Notes: generated from the letters alone by a model not told the origin. A DNA stretch of 40,200 nucleotides from Deltaproteobacteria bacterium (GCA_019310385.1 JAFDEK010000067.1:1-40200), one strand, 5' to 3'; positions 16,021 through 25,885 are shown, counted from the stretch's first letter. Numbers and translations are program-made.

Positions 16021-19000
16021 CGCAGCCTGCCTGAGCCATGAGGGTGATGACGACGGGCTCGTCGGAGCCCTGGATCCGGGCCTTCAAGCTCACCACGGAG
16101 TGGCTCCCGGCCTCGAATCGGACGCAGTCGGCCTCGCCGGCTGCGTCGCCCAGGGTGATCGGCGTCTCGCGTTGGAGGCCGAGCTTGCGCAGGCACTCCT
16201 GGGCGCCCCAGACACGGGTCGCGCTGGCATCGAAGGTCTCGTCCGCGGCCGCCGCGACGACCCGGGCGAGGCGCTCGTGCTCGGGGCCGAGGAGGTCCTG
16301 CCAGATCTCGGCCGGGCGCGACGTGACCTGCTCGAGATCGCAGGCCACCGGCTGCCTGGCGACCACGGCCAGGGTGCAGCGGTCGCCGTGGCTCGTGCTC
16401 ACGCTGCGGCCGGACTCCAGCAGGGGCTTGCCGTCGGAGCGGCGCCGCAGGGTCTCGCCATCGCCGGCCGCAACGGCGGCGGCTCGCTCGCTGGCCGCGC
16501 GGTCGCTGCCCGCGACCAGCGCTGCACGCAGGTCCGAGCAGGCGAGCTGCTCTTCGGCCAGCTCCTCGAGACGCGGTCCGAGCAAGGGGGCGGGCCAGCT
16601 CTCGCGGGGCGCGGCGCCCGATACGGCCTGGAGCTTCAGGCCGACCCAGCTCTCGAGGGCCCGGCCCTTGGCGTCGACGAGCTGCAGGTCGTAGGTGTAG
16701 AAGTCCCCGCTCCGGCTCCGCTCCCGGGCGTGCAGGAGCAGCGGAGCGTCGCCGCCGAGGGCACCGCAGTGGATGCTCTCGACGCCGACGGGCAGAAGGT
16801 CGCGGTGGGGTACACAGGCCTGGATCGCGTGGATCGCCGCGTCCCGTGCGCCCGGGTCGCCCAGCACGAGCGCCTGGGGCTGGAAGGCTCCGAAGAAGTT
16901 CTCGTCCCGGACGTCGATCTCCGCAACGCAGCTGCGTCCACGCAGCGTGCGGTAGCGCCGCACGCGCCGGAAGCGGCCGTCGTGGAAGAAGAGGTCGCCG
17001 TAGAGCTCGCGCTCCGGGTCGAGCTCCGGGGCTTCGCCGGCTTCAGGCAATGCAGGGTCGGCGGGGCCCGGTGCGTGTGCGGGGTCGAAGCGCAGCGCGG
17101 CGCGCATGTGATTGACCTGGAAGTCGCTGGCGTCGCAGCGCAGTACGAGCTCGACGGAGCCGTCGTCGCGCATCAGCCCCGCGACGCGAACCGTCCGCTT
17201 TCCGTCGGGCGGCACCTCCACGGGGCGCATGAACTCCACGCGCTCGAAGATCGGCGCTCCCTCGTCCCCCGTCAGGGCGGCGGCGACCTGGGCCATGGCC
17301 TCCAGGCCCATTACACCCGGCAGCAGTGGTGAGCCGGCGTAGACGTGGTCCGCCAGGTAGGGATCGCTAGCGAGGGAGAGCTCGGCGTCCACCACCAGCT
17401 CGACGCCCGGGGTGTGCTCGCGAATGCGTTCGAGGAAGCGCGCGATGGGCAGGGGACATTCTTCGACGGCGAGGGTGGGCGGCGTCCCGAAGCGCCCGGC
17501 GAGGAAGACGCGCACGGGAAGATCCGCGCGCGAGAGCAGCTCCAGGAGCCAGGCGACGCCGTCTTCGGGCGAGATGGCCGAGATGTTCTGGTGCGCCAGG
17601 GTCTCGACGCGGCCCAGGCGCTCGCCCATTCCGACGCCGGACCAGATCGACCACTCGAGGCAGAGGCAGCGGGTTTCGGGATGGGATTCCGCGTAAGCCT
17701 CGATGCTCTGGGAGAGCCGCTCGTTCGCGTAGGCGTAGTCGGCCTCCCCCGGAAGTCCGATCTGGGCCACCACCGAGCCGAAGCCCATGACGCAACGCAG
17801 CCGGGTGGGGTCGATGTGTGCGAGCAGGTTCTCGAGGCCGCTGACCTTGGGCGCCAGGGTTTCGTGGAAGTCCCTGGCCTCGAGGAGCAGCAGGGAGCGG
17901 GGCGTGTTGATCCCTGCGGCATGGAGCAGCCCGGTCACCGGGCCCAGCTCGGTCTCGATGGCCTGTACCGCCCGGGCCACGGCCTCGGCGTCGCCGACGT
18001 CCGCGGCCGCATACACGTAGCGCGCGCCTGCGGCGGCGAAGCGCGCCAGGTTCTCGCGCAGCTCACCGGGTTCTCCCAGGTCACCCTCGAGTGACGAGCG
18101 TCCGATGATCCCCAGGGCGCAGCCCGTCTCCCGGGCCAGGGCCAGGGCGCACTCGGCCGCGATCCCCTTGCCGCCGCCGCTGACCACGAGCACATCGTCG
18201 GCTCCGAGGGGCAGGAAGGGCTCCGAGCTCGGCTTGACGGGCAAGGGCCGCAGCCGGCGCTCGCTACGCACGCCACGCTCGTCGTAGCGGCACTCGAGGT
18301 AGGAGGCCGCGGCCCGGGCCTCGGCGAGCACCCACTCCAGGGCGTCGGGATGGTTCTCGGGCACCTCTACCACGCGGGTGGTGAGAGAGCGCGCCTCCTG
18401 GTGAAGCGTGCGCGCCACCGCGACGCTGGCGTCGCCGTGATGGACGAGCACGAAGAGCCGCGAGTCGAGGCCGTGATAGGCCGCCTGGGAGGCTTCGAGC
18501 AGGCGTTGCAGCCCTTCGCCTTCACCGCTGGCGCCGGCGCTCGGAGGCAGATGGACCAGGACGCCGTCGGCGCGAACGCGCTCCTGCAGGGCGCGCGAAA
18601 GGGTTTCCGCAAAGGCGTCGCCCGGAGGCGCGAAGGTCTGCCACTCGGAGCGCTCGGCGGCGCGATCGACGTGGGCCGCGGCCCGCGGACAGGGTCGCTC
18701 CACGGCGCTCACCACGAAAGGTCGCAGCCAGGAGTCGACGCCGGGAACGCCCACTGGCGCTGCCAGCACCCGGTCTTCGCAGTCGATGGCTTCGGCGAGC
18801 TCGGCGACGGTGGCGTCGGCGAACTCGCTGGGCGCGACCAGGGGTGGGCGGCCGAGAGCGCGTCCGGCCTCGGCCGCGATGGTGCTCACCGCGATGGAGG
18901 TGAGGTGGAGGTCGGAGAGGAAGCGGTCGCTCGAGTTGATGACGGTCGGCGGCAGCTCGCAGCGGTTCGCCACCAGCGCGATGACGACGTCGAGAGCCGA

Positions 19001-21967
19001 TCGTGCATGAGTGTCGCCCGCCGGCTCCGGGGCAGGAGCCAGTGCGCCGCCGTCTTCGGCAGGCTGCTCGCTGTGGGGAGCGGAGCAGGGGTTGGCGAAG
19101 AAGAGGGGCGTGGCGTCGAGATCGAAGGGCTTGGTGACGCGATTCCCGAAGAGCCGTGACCAGCGGGGCTGGGCGCCCAGCGCGTAGGCGGCCGCGCTGG
19201 CCTCGAGCAAGCCGCGCACCCGGCCGCCCCCGGTCTCCAGCGCGATTGCGGGCGTCTCGCTGAACTCGCGCACCAGGCCGCTCAGCATACGACCGGGGCC
19301 GACCTCGATGAAGAGATCCACCTCTTCGCTGGCTCGCTCCACCGACTCGAAGAAGCGCACCGGCTCCATGAGCTGCTCGACGAGGTGGCCGTGCAGGTCG
19401 CTACCCGATGGGATGACTTCTCCGGTGCAGGTGGAGAAGACCCGGCCCTCGAAGGGCTGGAAGTCGACGGCGCACAGGGCCTCGGCGAGGGCCGGGGCGC
19501 AGGGCTCCACCAGGCTCGAGTGGAAGGCGTGGGAGACGGCGAGGCCGACTGCCGCGAAGCCCTCCTTCCGCGCCGCTTCGACGATGCGCTCCACGGCGGC
19601 ACGCTCGCCGGAGATCACGCAGCGTCGCGGCCCGTTCTGGGCCGCCAGAGTGCAGGGCTCGTCCTCGATGAGCCGCGAGACCTGCTCGGGGCTCGCCGCC
19701 AGACTCGCCATGGTGCCGCCACCCAGGGCGAGCTCCGACATGATGCGCCCGCGGGTTCGCGAGAGCTCGACGGCACCCTCGCTGTCGAGAGCGCCTGCCC
19801 AGCCCAGGGCGCTGATCTCGCCCAGGCTGTGTCCCACGGCCGCCCGGGCGCGAATGCCCATCTCCTCCAGCAGCGCCGCGCTGGCCAGGCTGGCCGCCAC
19901 GATGGCGGGCTGTGCGAGGGAGGTGTCGGGGACAGCGCCAGCGGCCGGTAAAGCGCCAGCGGCGCGAAAAGAGTCAGCGGCGCCCGCCGGCAAAGCTCCC
20001 GCGCCCGCTCGAGAACCCGCTCCGATCACCTCCGCGTGAAGTCCGGCGGCAAGCGCGGCCTCGCCCGCGTCGCAATAGCGGCCCAGGGCGCCGAGATCGG
20101 TGGTGACGGGCGCGCCCTGTCCGGGGAAGAGGAAGCCGATGGCGGGTGTCTCGCCGCCGGCGCCCAGGAAGATCCCCCGCTCGGGCGAGAGGCGCGATCG
20201 TCCTGTCTCGCTGTCGCCCGCTCGGGCCCACTCTTCGATCCAGCCGCGCAGGGTCTCGAGGCGGGCGGCGAACTCTTCGGGCCGCACCGCCACGATCGCG
20301 GCGCGCAGCGGTGCATCGTCGGAGAGGTTGGCCGCCAGGGCGGCGGAGAGATCCGTCAGGTCGGCCCGGGAGAGCCCGCGTGCGCGGGTGAGCAGGCGGT
20401 CGACTTGCGCGAGGAGCTCGGCCTCGCCGCCGGCACCCAGGAGGAAGAGCTCGGCGTCCTGGGCCGTCCCGACCAGGCGGCCCATTCTCTCCGGGTCTCG
20501 TGTATCCAGGGCCTGTGCGTTCCGGCCCTGTGAAGCTCCGTCCCGCACGCCATCCAGCACGACATGGGAATTGATCCCGCCGAAGCCCATGGAGCTGATT
20601 CCCGCGCGCAGCTCCCGGCCCTCGGGCCACGGGCGGCCCACCGGCTCGACCTGCAGGGCGGCGCCCCGCTCCGGGTCGACCAGCTCGTGGGGACGCTCGC
20701 AGGTCGGCATGGGGGGGATCACGCGATGGTGGAGGGCGAGGCTCGCCTTGATGACACCGGCGATTCCCGCCGCGGCCTTGGTGTGTCCGATGTTGGCCTT
20801 GATCGAGCCGATGGAGATGGGCGGGTCATCCGCGGCGCGCCCCTCCTTCCCGCGTCCTTCTTTTTTCCTCCGTCCCTCTTCGATCACCCGGGTGAGGGCG
20901 CGCAGCTCGGTGGTGTCGCCCACCACGGTTCCCGTTCCGTGTCCCTCGAAGTAGCCGACGCTCTCGGGGCCGAAGCCCGCGCGCGCGTAGGCGCGCTCGA
21001 GCGCCAGGGCCTGGCCTGCCTCTTCGGGACGCGAGATGCCCCCCGCCCCGTCCGAGGAGATCCCCCAGCCGCGAATACGCGCGTAGATCCGGCGATCCCC
21101 GGCGTCGGCCTCGCGCATGAGCACCACGAAGCCGCAGCCCTCGCCGGGCCAGAAGCCCGCCGAGCGCTGCTCGTATACGCGCATCTCGTCCCGCGCGAGG
21201 GCTCCGGCGCGGGAGAAGCCGACCAGCTCGAAGGGGTCGAGGCTGAGGTCGACGCCGCCGGCCAGGGCCACGTCGAGATCGCCAATCTCGAGGGCCGTAC
21301 AAGCGTTGGAGAGGGCCAGCAGCGAGGACGAGCAGGCGCCGTCCAGGGTGTAGCCGCCGCCCTTGAGGTCGAAGTAGTTGCAGATGCGACCCGCGATGGT
21401 GTTGGAGAGGCCGCCGGCGAGGCTCTCGTCGCCAAAGGGCTCGAAGGGCGCCTTGTAGCGGGCCTCGAAGCCCTCGATGAAGCGGGCACGTTCGTTGTCG
21501 TCGCCGATCACCTCGCGCAGCTCGGACTCGAGCAGGTTCTGCACGTAGGGCCAGCGCAAGCGCAACATCTGGGCGCGGGAGAATTCGCCGGTGAGGGTGT
21601 TCCCGAGCAGCACCCCGGTGCGCTCGCGAGGCAGGCCCTCGCCATCCTCGAAGCCCGCGTCCCGCAGCGCACGCTCGGCGACGTCCAGGGCGAGCCAGTG
21701 GGTGAGGTCGGCCTGGCGGTAGGTGCTGCCGACGATCTTGAAACGCGTGCGATCGAATTCGTAGCCTTCGATCAACGCCGCCTGGGTGAGATAGGTGCGG
21801 TCGACATCGTCGGGGTCGTCACTGCCGTAGTCCGCCAGGGCGAGCCGCTCGTCGGGGATGCGGCGGAAGGCGCGGCGGCCGGCCAGGACGTTCTCGAAGA
21901 GCTCGGCGGGAGACTCCGCGTCCGGGTAGTGGCAGGCCATGCCGACGATGGCGATGGGGCCCGGCAT
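16007..21967 (-). CDS. Enediyne-type iterative polyketide synthase PKSE (KS-AT-ACP-KR-DH-PPTase)
   Basis: A 1986-residue iterative type I PKS with the domain order unique to enediyne PKSEs. KS about 1-475: Cys212 in DGACSSS, His343 in EGHGTG, His395 in NIGHTK. AT about 605-930: Ser714 in GHSLGE and His816 in AFHSS. ACP about 985-1065: phosphopantetheine Ser1024 in LHLTS, matching the PKSE-type HLxS variant. KR about 1255-1480: GGGKGIA at 1264, Ser1398, Tyr1411, Asn1415. DH about 1515-1785: HVYAGSPLLP with His1541. C-terminal phosphopantetheinyl transferase about 1800-1986: CDLE near 1876 and WGAQECLRKLG near 1920. It would build and self-activate a linear polyene on its own ACP. Two low-complexity insertions (364-381 in KS and 644-682 in AT) are unusual. 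It starts 1 nt after the E5 stop. All catalytic residues are intact. Confidence 0.97.
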   Translation of the reverse strand: MPGPIAIVGMACHYPDAESPAELFENVLAGRRAFRRIPDERLALADYGSDDPDDVDRTYLTQAALIEGYEFDRTRFKIVGSTYRQADLTHWLALDVAERALRDAGFEDGEGLPRERTGVLLGNTLTGEFSRAQMLRLRWPYVQNLLESELREVIGDDNERARFIEGFEARYKAPFEPFGDESLAGGLSNTIAGRICNYFDLKGGGYTLDGACSSSLLALSNACTALEIGDLDVALAGGVDLSLDPFELVGFSRAGALARDEMRVYEQRSAGFWPGEGCGFVVLMREADAGDRRIYARIRGWGISSDGAGGISRPEEAGQALALERAYARAGFGPESVGYFEGHGTGTVVGDTTELRALTRVIEEGRRKKEGRGKEGRAADDPPISIGSIKANIGHTKAAAGIAGVIKASLALHHRVIPPMPTCERPHELVDPERGAALQVEPVGRPWPEGRELRAGISSMGFGGINSHVVLDGVRDGASQGRNAQALDTRDPERMGRLVGTAQDAELFLLGAGGEAELLAQVDRLLTRARGLSRADLTDLSAALAANLSDDAPLRAAIVAVRPEEFAARLETLRGWIEEWARAGDSETGRSRLSPERGIFLGAGGETPAIGFLFPGQGAPVTTDLGALGRYCDAGEAALAAGLHAEVIGAGSRAGAGALPAGAADSFRAAGALPAAGAVPDTSLAQPAIVAASLASAALLEEMGIRARAAVGHSLGEISALGWAGALDSEGAVELSRTRGRIMSELALGGGTMASLAASPEQVSRLIEDEPCTLAAQNGPRRCVISGERAAVERIVEAARKEGFAAVGLAVSHAFHSSLVEPCAPALAEALCAVDFQPFEGRVFSTCTGEVIPSGSDLHGHLVEQLMEPVRFFESVERASEEVDLFIEVGPGRMLSGLVREFSETPAIALETGGGRVRGLLEASAAAYALGAQPRWSRLFGNRVTKPFDLDATPLFFANPCSAPHSEQPAEDGGALAPAPEPAGDTHARSALDVVIALVANRCELPPTVINSSDRFLSDLHLTSIAVSTIAAEAGRALGRPPLVAPSEFADATVAELAEAIDCEDRVLAAPVGVPGVDSWLRPFVVSAVERPCPRAAAHVDRAAERSEWQTFAPPGDAFAETLSRALQERVRADGVLVHLPPSAGASGEGEGLQRLLEASQAAYHGLDSRLFVLVHHGDASVAVARTLHQEARSLTTRVVEVPENHPDALEWVLAEARAAASYLECRYDERGVRSERRLRPLPVKPSSEPFLPLGADDVLVVSGGGKGIAAECALALARETGCALGIIGRSSLEGDLGEPGELRENLARFAAAGARYVYAAADVGDAEAVARAVQAIETELGPVTGLLHAAGINTPRSLLLLEARDFHETLAPKVSGLENLLAHIDPTRLRCVMGFGSVVAQIGLPGEADYAYANERLSQSIEAYAESHPETRCLCLEWSIWSGVGMGERLGRVETLAHQNISAISPEDGVAWLLELLSRADLPVRVFLAGRFGTPPTLAVEECPLPIARFLERIREHTPGVELVVDAELSLASDPYLADHVYAGSPLLPGVMGLEAMAQVAAALTGDEGAPIFERVEFMRPVEVPPDGKRTVRVAGLMRDDGSVELVLRCDASDFQVNHMRAALRFDPAHAPGPADPALPEAGEAPELDPERELYGDLFFHDGRFRRVRRYRTLRGRSCVAEIDVRDENFFGAFQPQALVLGDPGARDAAIHAIQACVPHRDLLPVGVESIHCGALGGDAPLLLHARERSRSGDFYTYDLQLVDAKGRALESWVGLKLQAVSGAAPRESWPAPLLGPRLEELAEEQLACSDLRAALVAGSDRAASERAAAVAAGDGETLRRRSDGKPLLESGRSVSTSHGDRCTLAVVARQPVACDLEQVTSRPAEIWQDLLGPEHERLARVVAAAADETFDASATRVWGAQECLRKLGLQRETPITLGDAAGEADCVRFEAGSHSVVSLKARIQGSDEPVVITLMAQAGCDALL

Positions 21968-21968
21968 G

Positions 21969-22979
21969 CTACGAGGCTCCCCCTCCCGCCGCGCTGGCGA
22001 CGGCGGCCGGCTGCGCGGAGGGCTGGCGCTGGCTCTGGAGCGTGTGCAGCCAGATCCAGGTGCCCCGCACAGCGCAGACGATCACGAGGGAGAAGAAGAG
22101 GCCGAAGACGATGTGGAAGGCCATCAGGAGGCCGTAGGTGCCCGCCACGCTCAGCCCGAAGGCCAGCTGCCCCTTCTTGGAGCTCGGCGTCGTGGGCGGG
22201 TCGGTGACCATGTAGAAGGTGAAGAGCAGAAAGGCCAGGCCCGTCATTGGGGACAGGGAGGGAAGCAGCGCGTTGCCGAGCAGCAGGTGGCGCAGCAGCG
22301 CCTGCACGACGAAGCCGCCGAGCCACGCGCTCAGCAGCACCAGCCGGCTGGTGTACTTCACGTTGATCAGGGTTCCGCTGCAGATGATGATGGCCGGGAG
22401 GATCCAGTTGCCCACGCCGAGCAGGCTCTCGGTGAACTGGTAGGGGGGCGCGATGCCCACCCAGGGAAAGAGGATCAGGGTGGTGGCGATGCCCAGGTTC
22501 GAGGGGTTCATGAAGTGCCGCGAGCGGCCGTCGACCGTGATGCGGAAGATCGCCTTGCCCCCGATGGCCACCGCCGTGGCGAAGACGACGGGCAAGAGGC
22601 GCTGATTCGGATAGAGGAGCATGGAGACTGCCAGGGCGGAGATGTGGGCCGACAGGAAGAAGTTCACGAAGCCCATGACGCCGCCGCCGAGAAAGCGCAG
22701 GGGACGCGCGTTCGAGCGGGCGTCGACCCACTCGAGCAGCAGCTCGAGGCTGTAGCCTGTCGCGAGGGCGGCCAGCGGATGGGCCCACGAGGTTTCGAAG
22801 CCGAGCCAGAAGTGGCCCAGCACGTTGAGCAGCGTGATCGCGAACGCGAAGCGGTGCAGCCCGCCCAGGCGGACCTTGGCGCTCCAGTCGGCCGCCGCCG
22901 GAGCCTGCGCGGCCGCGGCGACCGGCTCGAGTGCGGGGCCGGCGCTCTCGGTTGCGCGCTCGAGGGGGGCCGTGGTCAC
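21969..22979 (-). CDS. Enediyne cassette membrane protein E5 (UnbU-like, RnfD/NqrB-related)
   Basis: A 336-residue integral membrane protein starting at a GTG that overlaps the E4 stop as GTGA. After an Ala-rich cytoplasmic lead it shows about eight or nine hydrophobic helices. The central FRITVDGRSRHFMNPSNLGIATTL region, quoted here as SRHFMNPSNLGIA near residue 155, is the conserved motif shared with RnfD/NqrB-type flavin-carrying membrane subunits, and the C-terminal part has FYMVTDPPTTPSSKKGQL, matching the second conserved TDP segment. In known enediyne clusters this gene always sits with E3, E4 and PKSE; its chemical role is not settled, but the RnfD relation suggests membrane electron transfer (inference). 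It ends 1 nt before the PKSE start. Confidence 0.92.
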   Translation of the reverse strand: MTTAPLERATESAGPALEPVAAAAQAPAAADWSAKVRLGGLHRFAFAITLLNVLGHFWLGFETSWAHPLAALATGYSLELLLEWVDARSNARPLRFLGGGVMGFVNFFLSAHISALAVSMLLYPNQRLLPVVFATAVAIGGKAIFRITVDGRSRHFMNPSNLGIATTLILFPWVGIAPPYQFTESLLGVGNWILPAIIICSGTLINVKYTSRLVLLSAWLGGFVVQALLRHLLLGNALLPSLSPMTGLAFLLFTFYMVTDPPTTPSSKKGQLAFGLSVAGTYGLLMAFHIVFGLFFSLVIVCAVRGTWIWLHTLQSQRQPSAQPAAVASAAGGGAS

Positions 22980-24885
22980 CGGTCTCTCCTCCCGGCGAGC
23001 TTCATGCCGTCGGCGGCGTCGGGGAGCACCACCGTGTGCCAGCCCGGATCGAGATCGAGATTCAGGACTCCCGCCCGACCGCTGCGGTCGCGATAGCGGA
23101 TCTCGACCTGCACCGGTTGGGATTCGGGCTGAGCTCCGAGCCCGAAGTGCAGCTCCGGGCTGCGCACTCCCGAGTGGCCGTTGCCGCCGTCGACCTGGCC
23201 CACGAGCACCCGGCCGTCGTCGCGCACGAGCCGCACCGCCGTTCCCACGGCGGGCCGCAGCCCCTCGGCGGCGGGATGAACCAGGCGCAGGCCGAGGAAG
23301 GCGCCACCCGAGGCTCCCTCGTTGCGATAGAAGACCGAGGGCTCCCACTGGTTCGCCACCGCGAAGTCGAGGTCCCCGTCGCCGTCCACATCCGCGGTCG
23401 CGATGCCGCGGCTCACCTGGGGCTCTCCGAGGCCGAGTTCGGCTGCGATGTCGTAGAAGCGGCCGTCCTCGGCGCGCACATAGAAGGGGTTGGCGTGGTG
23501 GCCGGATAAGTCGTCGCCCGCCTTGAAACGCGGCCAGAAGCCGGCCAGGCGTAGCAGCTCGTCGTTCGCGGTGGCGAGCTCCTGGAGCTCGGGCCAGCGA
23601 TCCGCATCGCCCTTGGCGAAGCCGGTGGCCTGGAGCGCCTCGAGCTGCTGCGCGCCACGCCGAGGCCGTCGCTCAGGTCGTCGTAGGGTGCGACGCCGCG
23701 CGCCATGGCGCTCTCGTCCCCGTTGTCGACGAAGAGGAAGTGGCTCTCGAGCAGGGCGTACTCCGCGGCGATGTTGCTGACGAAGAAGTCGAGGCGGCCG
23801 TCGCCGTTGACGTCGGCGAAGTCCACTCCCATCCCCTTGAAGGAGTCCTGGCCCACCACCTTCGAGCGCGGTGTCGTGAGGTGGCGCCGCCCCTCCAGGA
23901 GCTGGAAGCGCATCTCGCCGGGCTCGGAGCGGTTGTGGTAGAAGCGATCGGGCCCGAAGTCGTTGGCGAAGTAGATCTCGGGAAGCAGGTCGCCGTCGAG
24001 GTCCGCCGCGCCCACCGCGAGGGTCCACGCCCGCAGTGAACGCTCGGAGAAGAGCTCCTCGACTTCCTCGAAGGTGACGCTGGGCTGGGAGCCCCCCATC
24101 GCGCTCTCCCAGCGGTAGATCCGGTTGACGCCGCCGTTGAAGGCCCGGGACATGGAGTGCTGCATCGAATCGTCGGTCTGCGCGCTCGCGTCGAGGATGC
24201 GTGCGCCGTCCTGGAAGTAGTTGCCGACGATGAGATCGAGATGGCCGTCTCCGTCGAGGTCCGCAAAGGTCGCCGCGTTCGTGTACCAGCGCTCGTCGTC
24301 GTTCCCGGCCCCGAGCCCCCGGGCGACGAAGCTCGCGGCCCCGGGTGCGGCGCCCGGGGCGCCGCGGTTGAGGAAGAGCACCGGCGTGCGTCCCCAGTAG
24401 TAGACGAAGAGATCCATGCGGCCGTCTTCGTTGAGGTCGCCGGGAATGCAGCCCATGGGCGCCATGGTGCTGCGGTCGTACTCGAGGCCATCGGGTTCCA
24501 GGGCGAAGGCCGGGTAGCGGTCGCCGCTTCCGGGCACCGGCGCCAGGGTGACGCGGTCGCTGCGGGGGTCGACCTGACAGATGTCGTTGGCGAGCCCGTC
24601 TGCGTCGAGGTCCGCGAGCGCGACGGCGGCTCCCACCGCGGAGATCCAGCCTGCGTGACGCTCGAGGGAGGGGTTTACGCTGCGCCGGGTCTGGAGCGGG
24701 CTTTCGCTCCAGGTGTCGAGCTCGAGGGGGGTGAAGCGGAAGCGCTCCGCCAGGGCGCGCCGCTCGCTGCCGTCGAGGCTGGGCAGGCCCGTGAGCGAAT
24801 ACGCCAGGGCGACGGCGGCGATCGCGACGATGCGCGCAGCGTGGCTTCGTAAGTGATTTCGAAAGAGGGAGCTCGGATCGCTCAT
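22976..24885 (-). pseudogene. Enediyne cassette protein E4 (UnbV/CRTAC-like FG-GAP repeat protein), frame-disrupted
   Basis: Start ATG at 24885 overlaps the E3 stop (ATGA). Residues 13-34 form a signal or anchor helix, followed by calcium-binding FG-GAP/VCBS repeats: DLDADG near 92, DLNEDGRMDLF near 150, DLDGDGHLDLI near 209, DLDGDLLPEIYF near 295 and DVNGDGRLDFFV near 358. The frame fails just after DLSDGLGVA (about residue 411, base 23655). It resumes in another frame at LEALQATGFAKGD (base 23644), which runs through TANDELLRLAGFWPRF, DVDGDGDLDFAV and the ASPIC/UnbV domain GQVDGGNGHSGVRS to the stop at 22976. Homologues have a WxWD...DFDNDG segment between these blocks, so about 15-18 residues seem missing, a loss of 3n+1 bases. 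It is either a real lesion or an assembly error; both flanks remain well conserved. Confidence 0.9.
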
Positions 24886-25874
24886 GCCCGCCTCTCCTGC
24901 GCGAGGTCGTTCTGGAAGCCGCTTGCAAGTGAAGCGCGGATGCCCGAGCGCCAGCGCTCGAAGGCCGGGAGCTCCGCGGCGGCGGTCTCATCCGCGTCTC
25001 GAGCATCGGGCAGCTCGCTGTCGCACACCTTGGCGGCCAGATCCACCGTTGTGCCGCAGATGGCCTCGACGGCCCGCCTCGTGTGCTCGGCCGGCAGGCC
25101 AGCGCGCTGGCGGGCCTTGGCGGCGAAGGCCGAGCCCTGGGCCAGGGAGGCGCGGTGGGGGCCCGCCAGCTCGAGCAAGCGCTCGATGCCCGCCTCTCCG
25201 GCGCCGCCCGCATAGGTGCAGGCCAGGCCCAGGCCGGCCCACAGGTCGGCCTGCCGCGGAGTATCGAAGCGACGGATCCGGTCGGCCGCGGCGTCGGGGT
25301 CCGCGCAGCTGACGAACCACAGGCTGCGCCCCACGCCCGTGTCGAAGACTCGTACCCGGTAGCCCTTCACCTGGCGGGGAAGCTGCTGCTCGTCGATGGT
25401 GCGCCCGGGATGGAAGTAGCCCTCGTGGAAGCCGTAGCCGTCGAGGGCCAGCCATCCCAGCAAGGAGTCGAGCTGCCCCAGCATGCGGCCCAGGTGGGAT
25501 CCCAGGCGCGCCCACGCCCAGCCCGCGCCGATGGTCACCATGTAGACGTGGGGCTCGCCGGGGCCGCGCAGGAAGTCTGCCAGGCGATTGCGCCGCCAGG
25601 GCGTCACCCGGTCGAGAAGCGCGAGTGCCATCCCGGCCCCTTCGAAGGCGAAGCCCTGGTAGGGGACTTCGATGCGCCCGAGCGCTCGCTCGAGCTCGAC
25701 GGGTTCGGGGCTCTCGAGGGCCGCGTGATAGCCCTCGACGAAGGTGCCTCCGATGCGCTCGAGCCGCTCGACGGTCTCGCGCGCCCCGAGGTCGAAGCCG
25801 CGTCGCGCGAAAGTCACCTCGGCGGGGTCGATCCCGAAGAGCCGCCTACGCAGCGAAGCAACATGTCGACTCAT
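24882..25874 (-). CDS. Enediyne cassette protein E3 (DUF1702 family)
   Basis: A 330-residue protein, the normal size for DUF1702. I start it at the ATG at 25874 because the family begins there with LRRRLFGIDPAEVTFARRGF; the frame stays open to 26144, but the extra 90 residues are Arg-rich and contain the translated 13-bp repeats. Family blocks visible in order: GTFVEGYHAAL, YQGFAFEGAGMALALLD, EPHVYMVTIGAGWAWARLG, WLALDGYGFHEGYFH, GRSLWFVSCAD and ADLWAGLGLACTYAGG. It is the first gene of the enediyne-type operon and overlaps E4 by ATGA. The family is restricted almost entirely to enediyne-type cassettes; its chemistry is not known to me with certainty, although it is required for warhead formation in characterised clusters. 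Confidence 0.93.
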   Translation of the reverse strand: MSRHVASLRRRLFGIDPAEVTFARRGFDLGARETVERLERIGGTFVEGYHAALESPEPVELERALGRIEVPYQGFAFEGAGMALALLDRVTPWRRNRLADFLRGPGEPHVYMVTIGAGWAWARLGSHLGRMLGQLDSLLGWLALDGYGFHEGYFHPGRTIDEQQLPRQVKGYRVRVFDTGVGRSLWFVSCADPDAAADRIRRFDTPRQADLWAGLGLACTYAGGAGEAGIERLLELAGPHRASLAQGSAFAAKARQRAGLPAEHTRRAVEAICGTTVDLAAKVCDSELPDARDADETAAAELPAFERWRSGIRASLASGFQNDLAQERRA

Positions 25875-25885
25875 CGTTCCCGCCT

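Noticed and set aside
16100..17332. Plus-strand open frames opposite PKSE
   Set aside because: PKSE domain motifs account fully for the region; the opposing frames have no recognisable features.
16007..21967. PUFA-synthase or modular PKS as the identity of the large synthase
   Set aside because: The single KS-AT-ACP-KR-DH-PPTase order, the HLTS ACP motif and the E3/E4/E5/E10 neighbours fit enediyne PKSE, not PUFA synthases, which have tandem ACPs and separate ER subunits.
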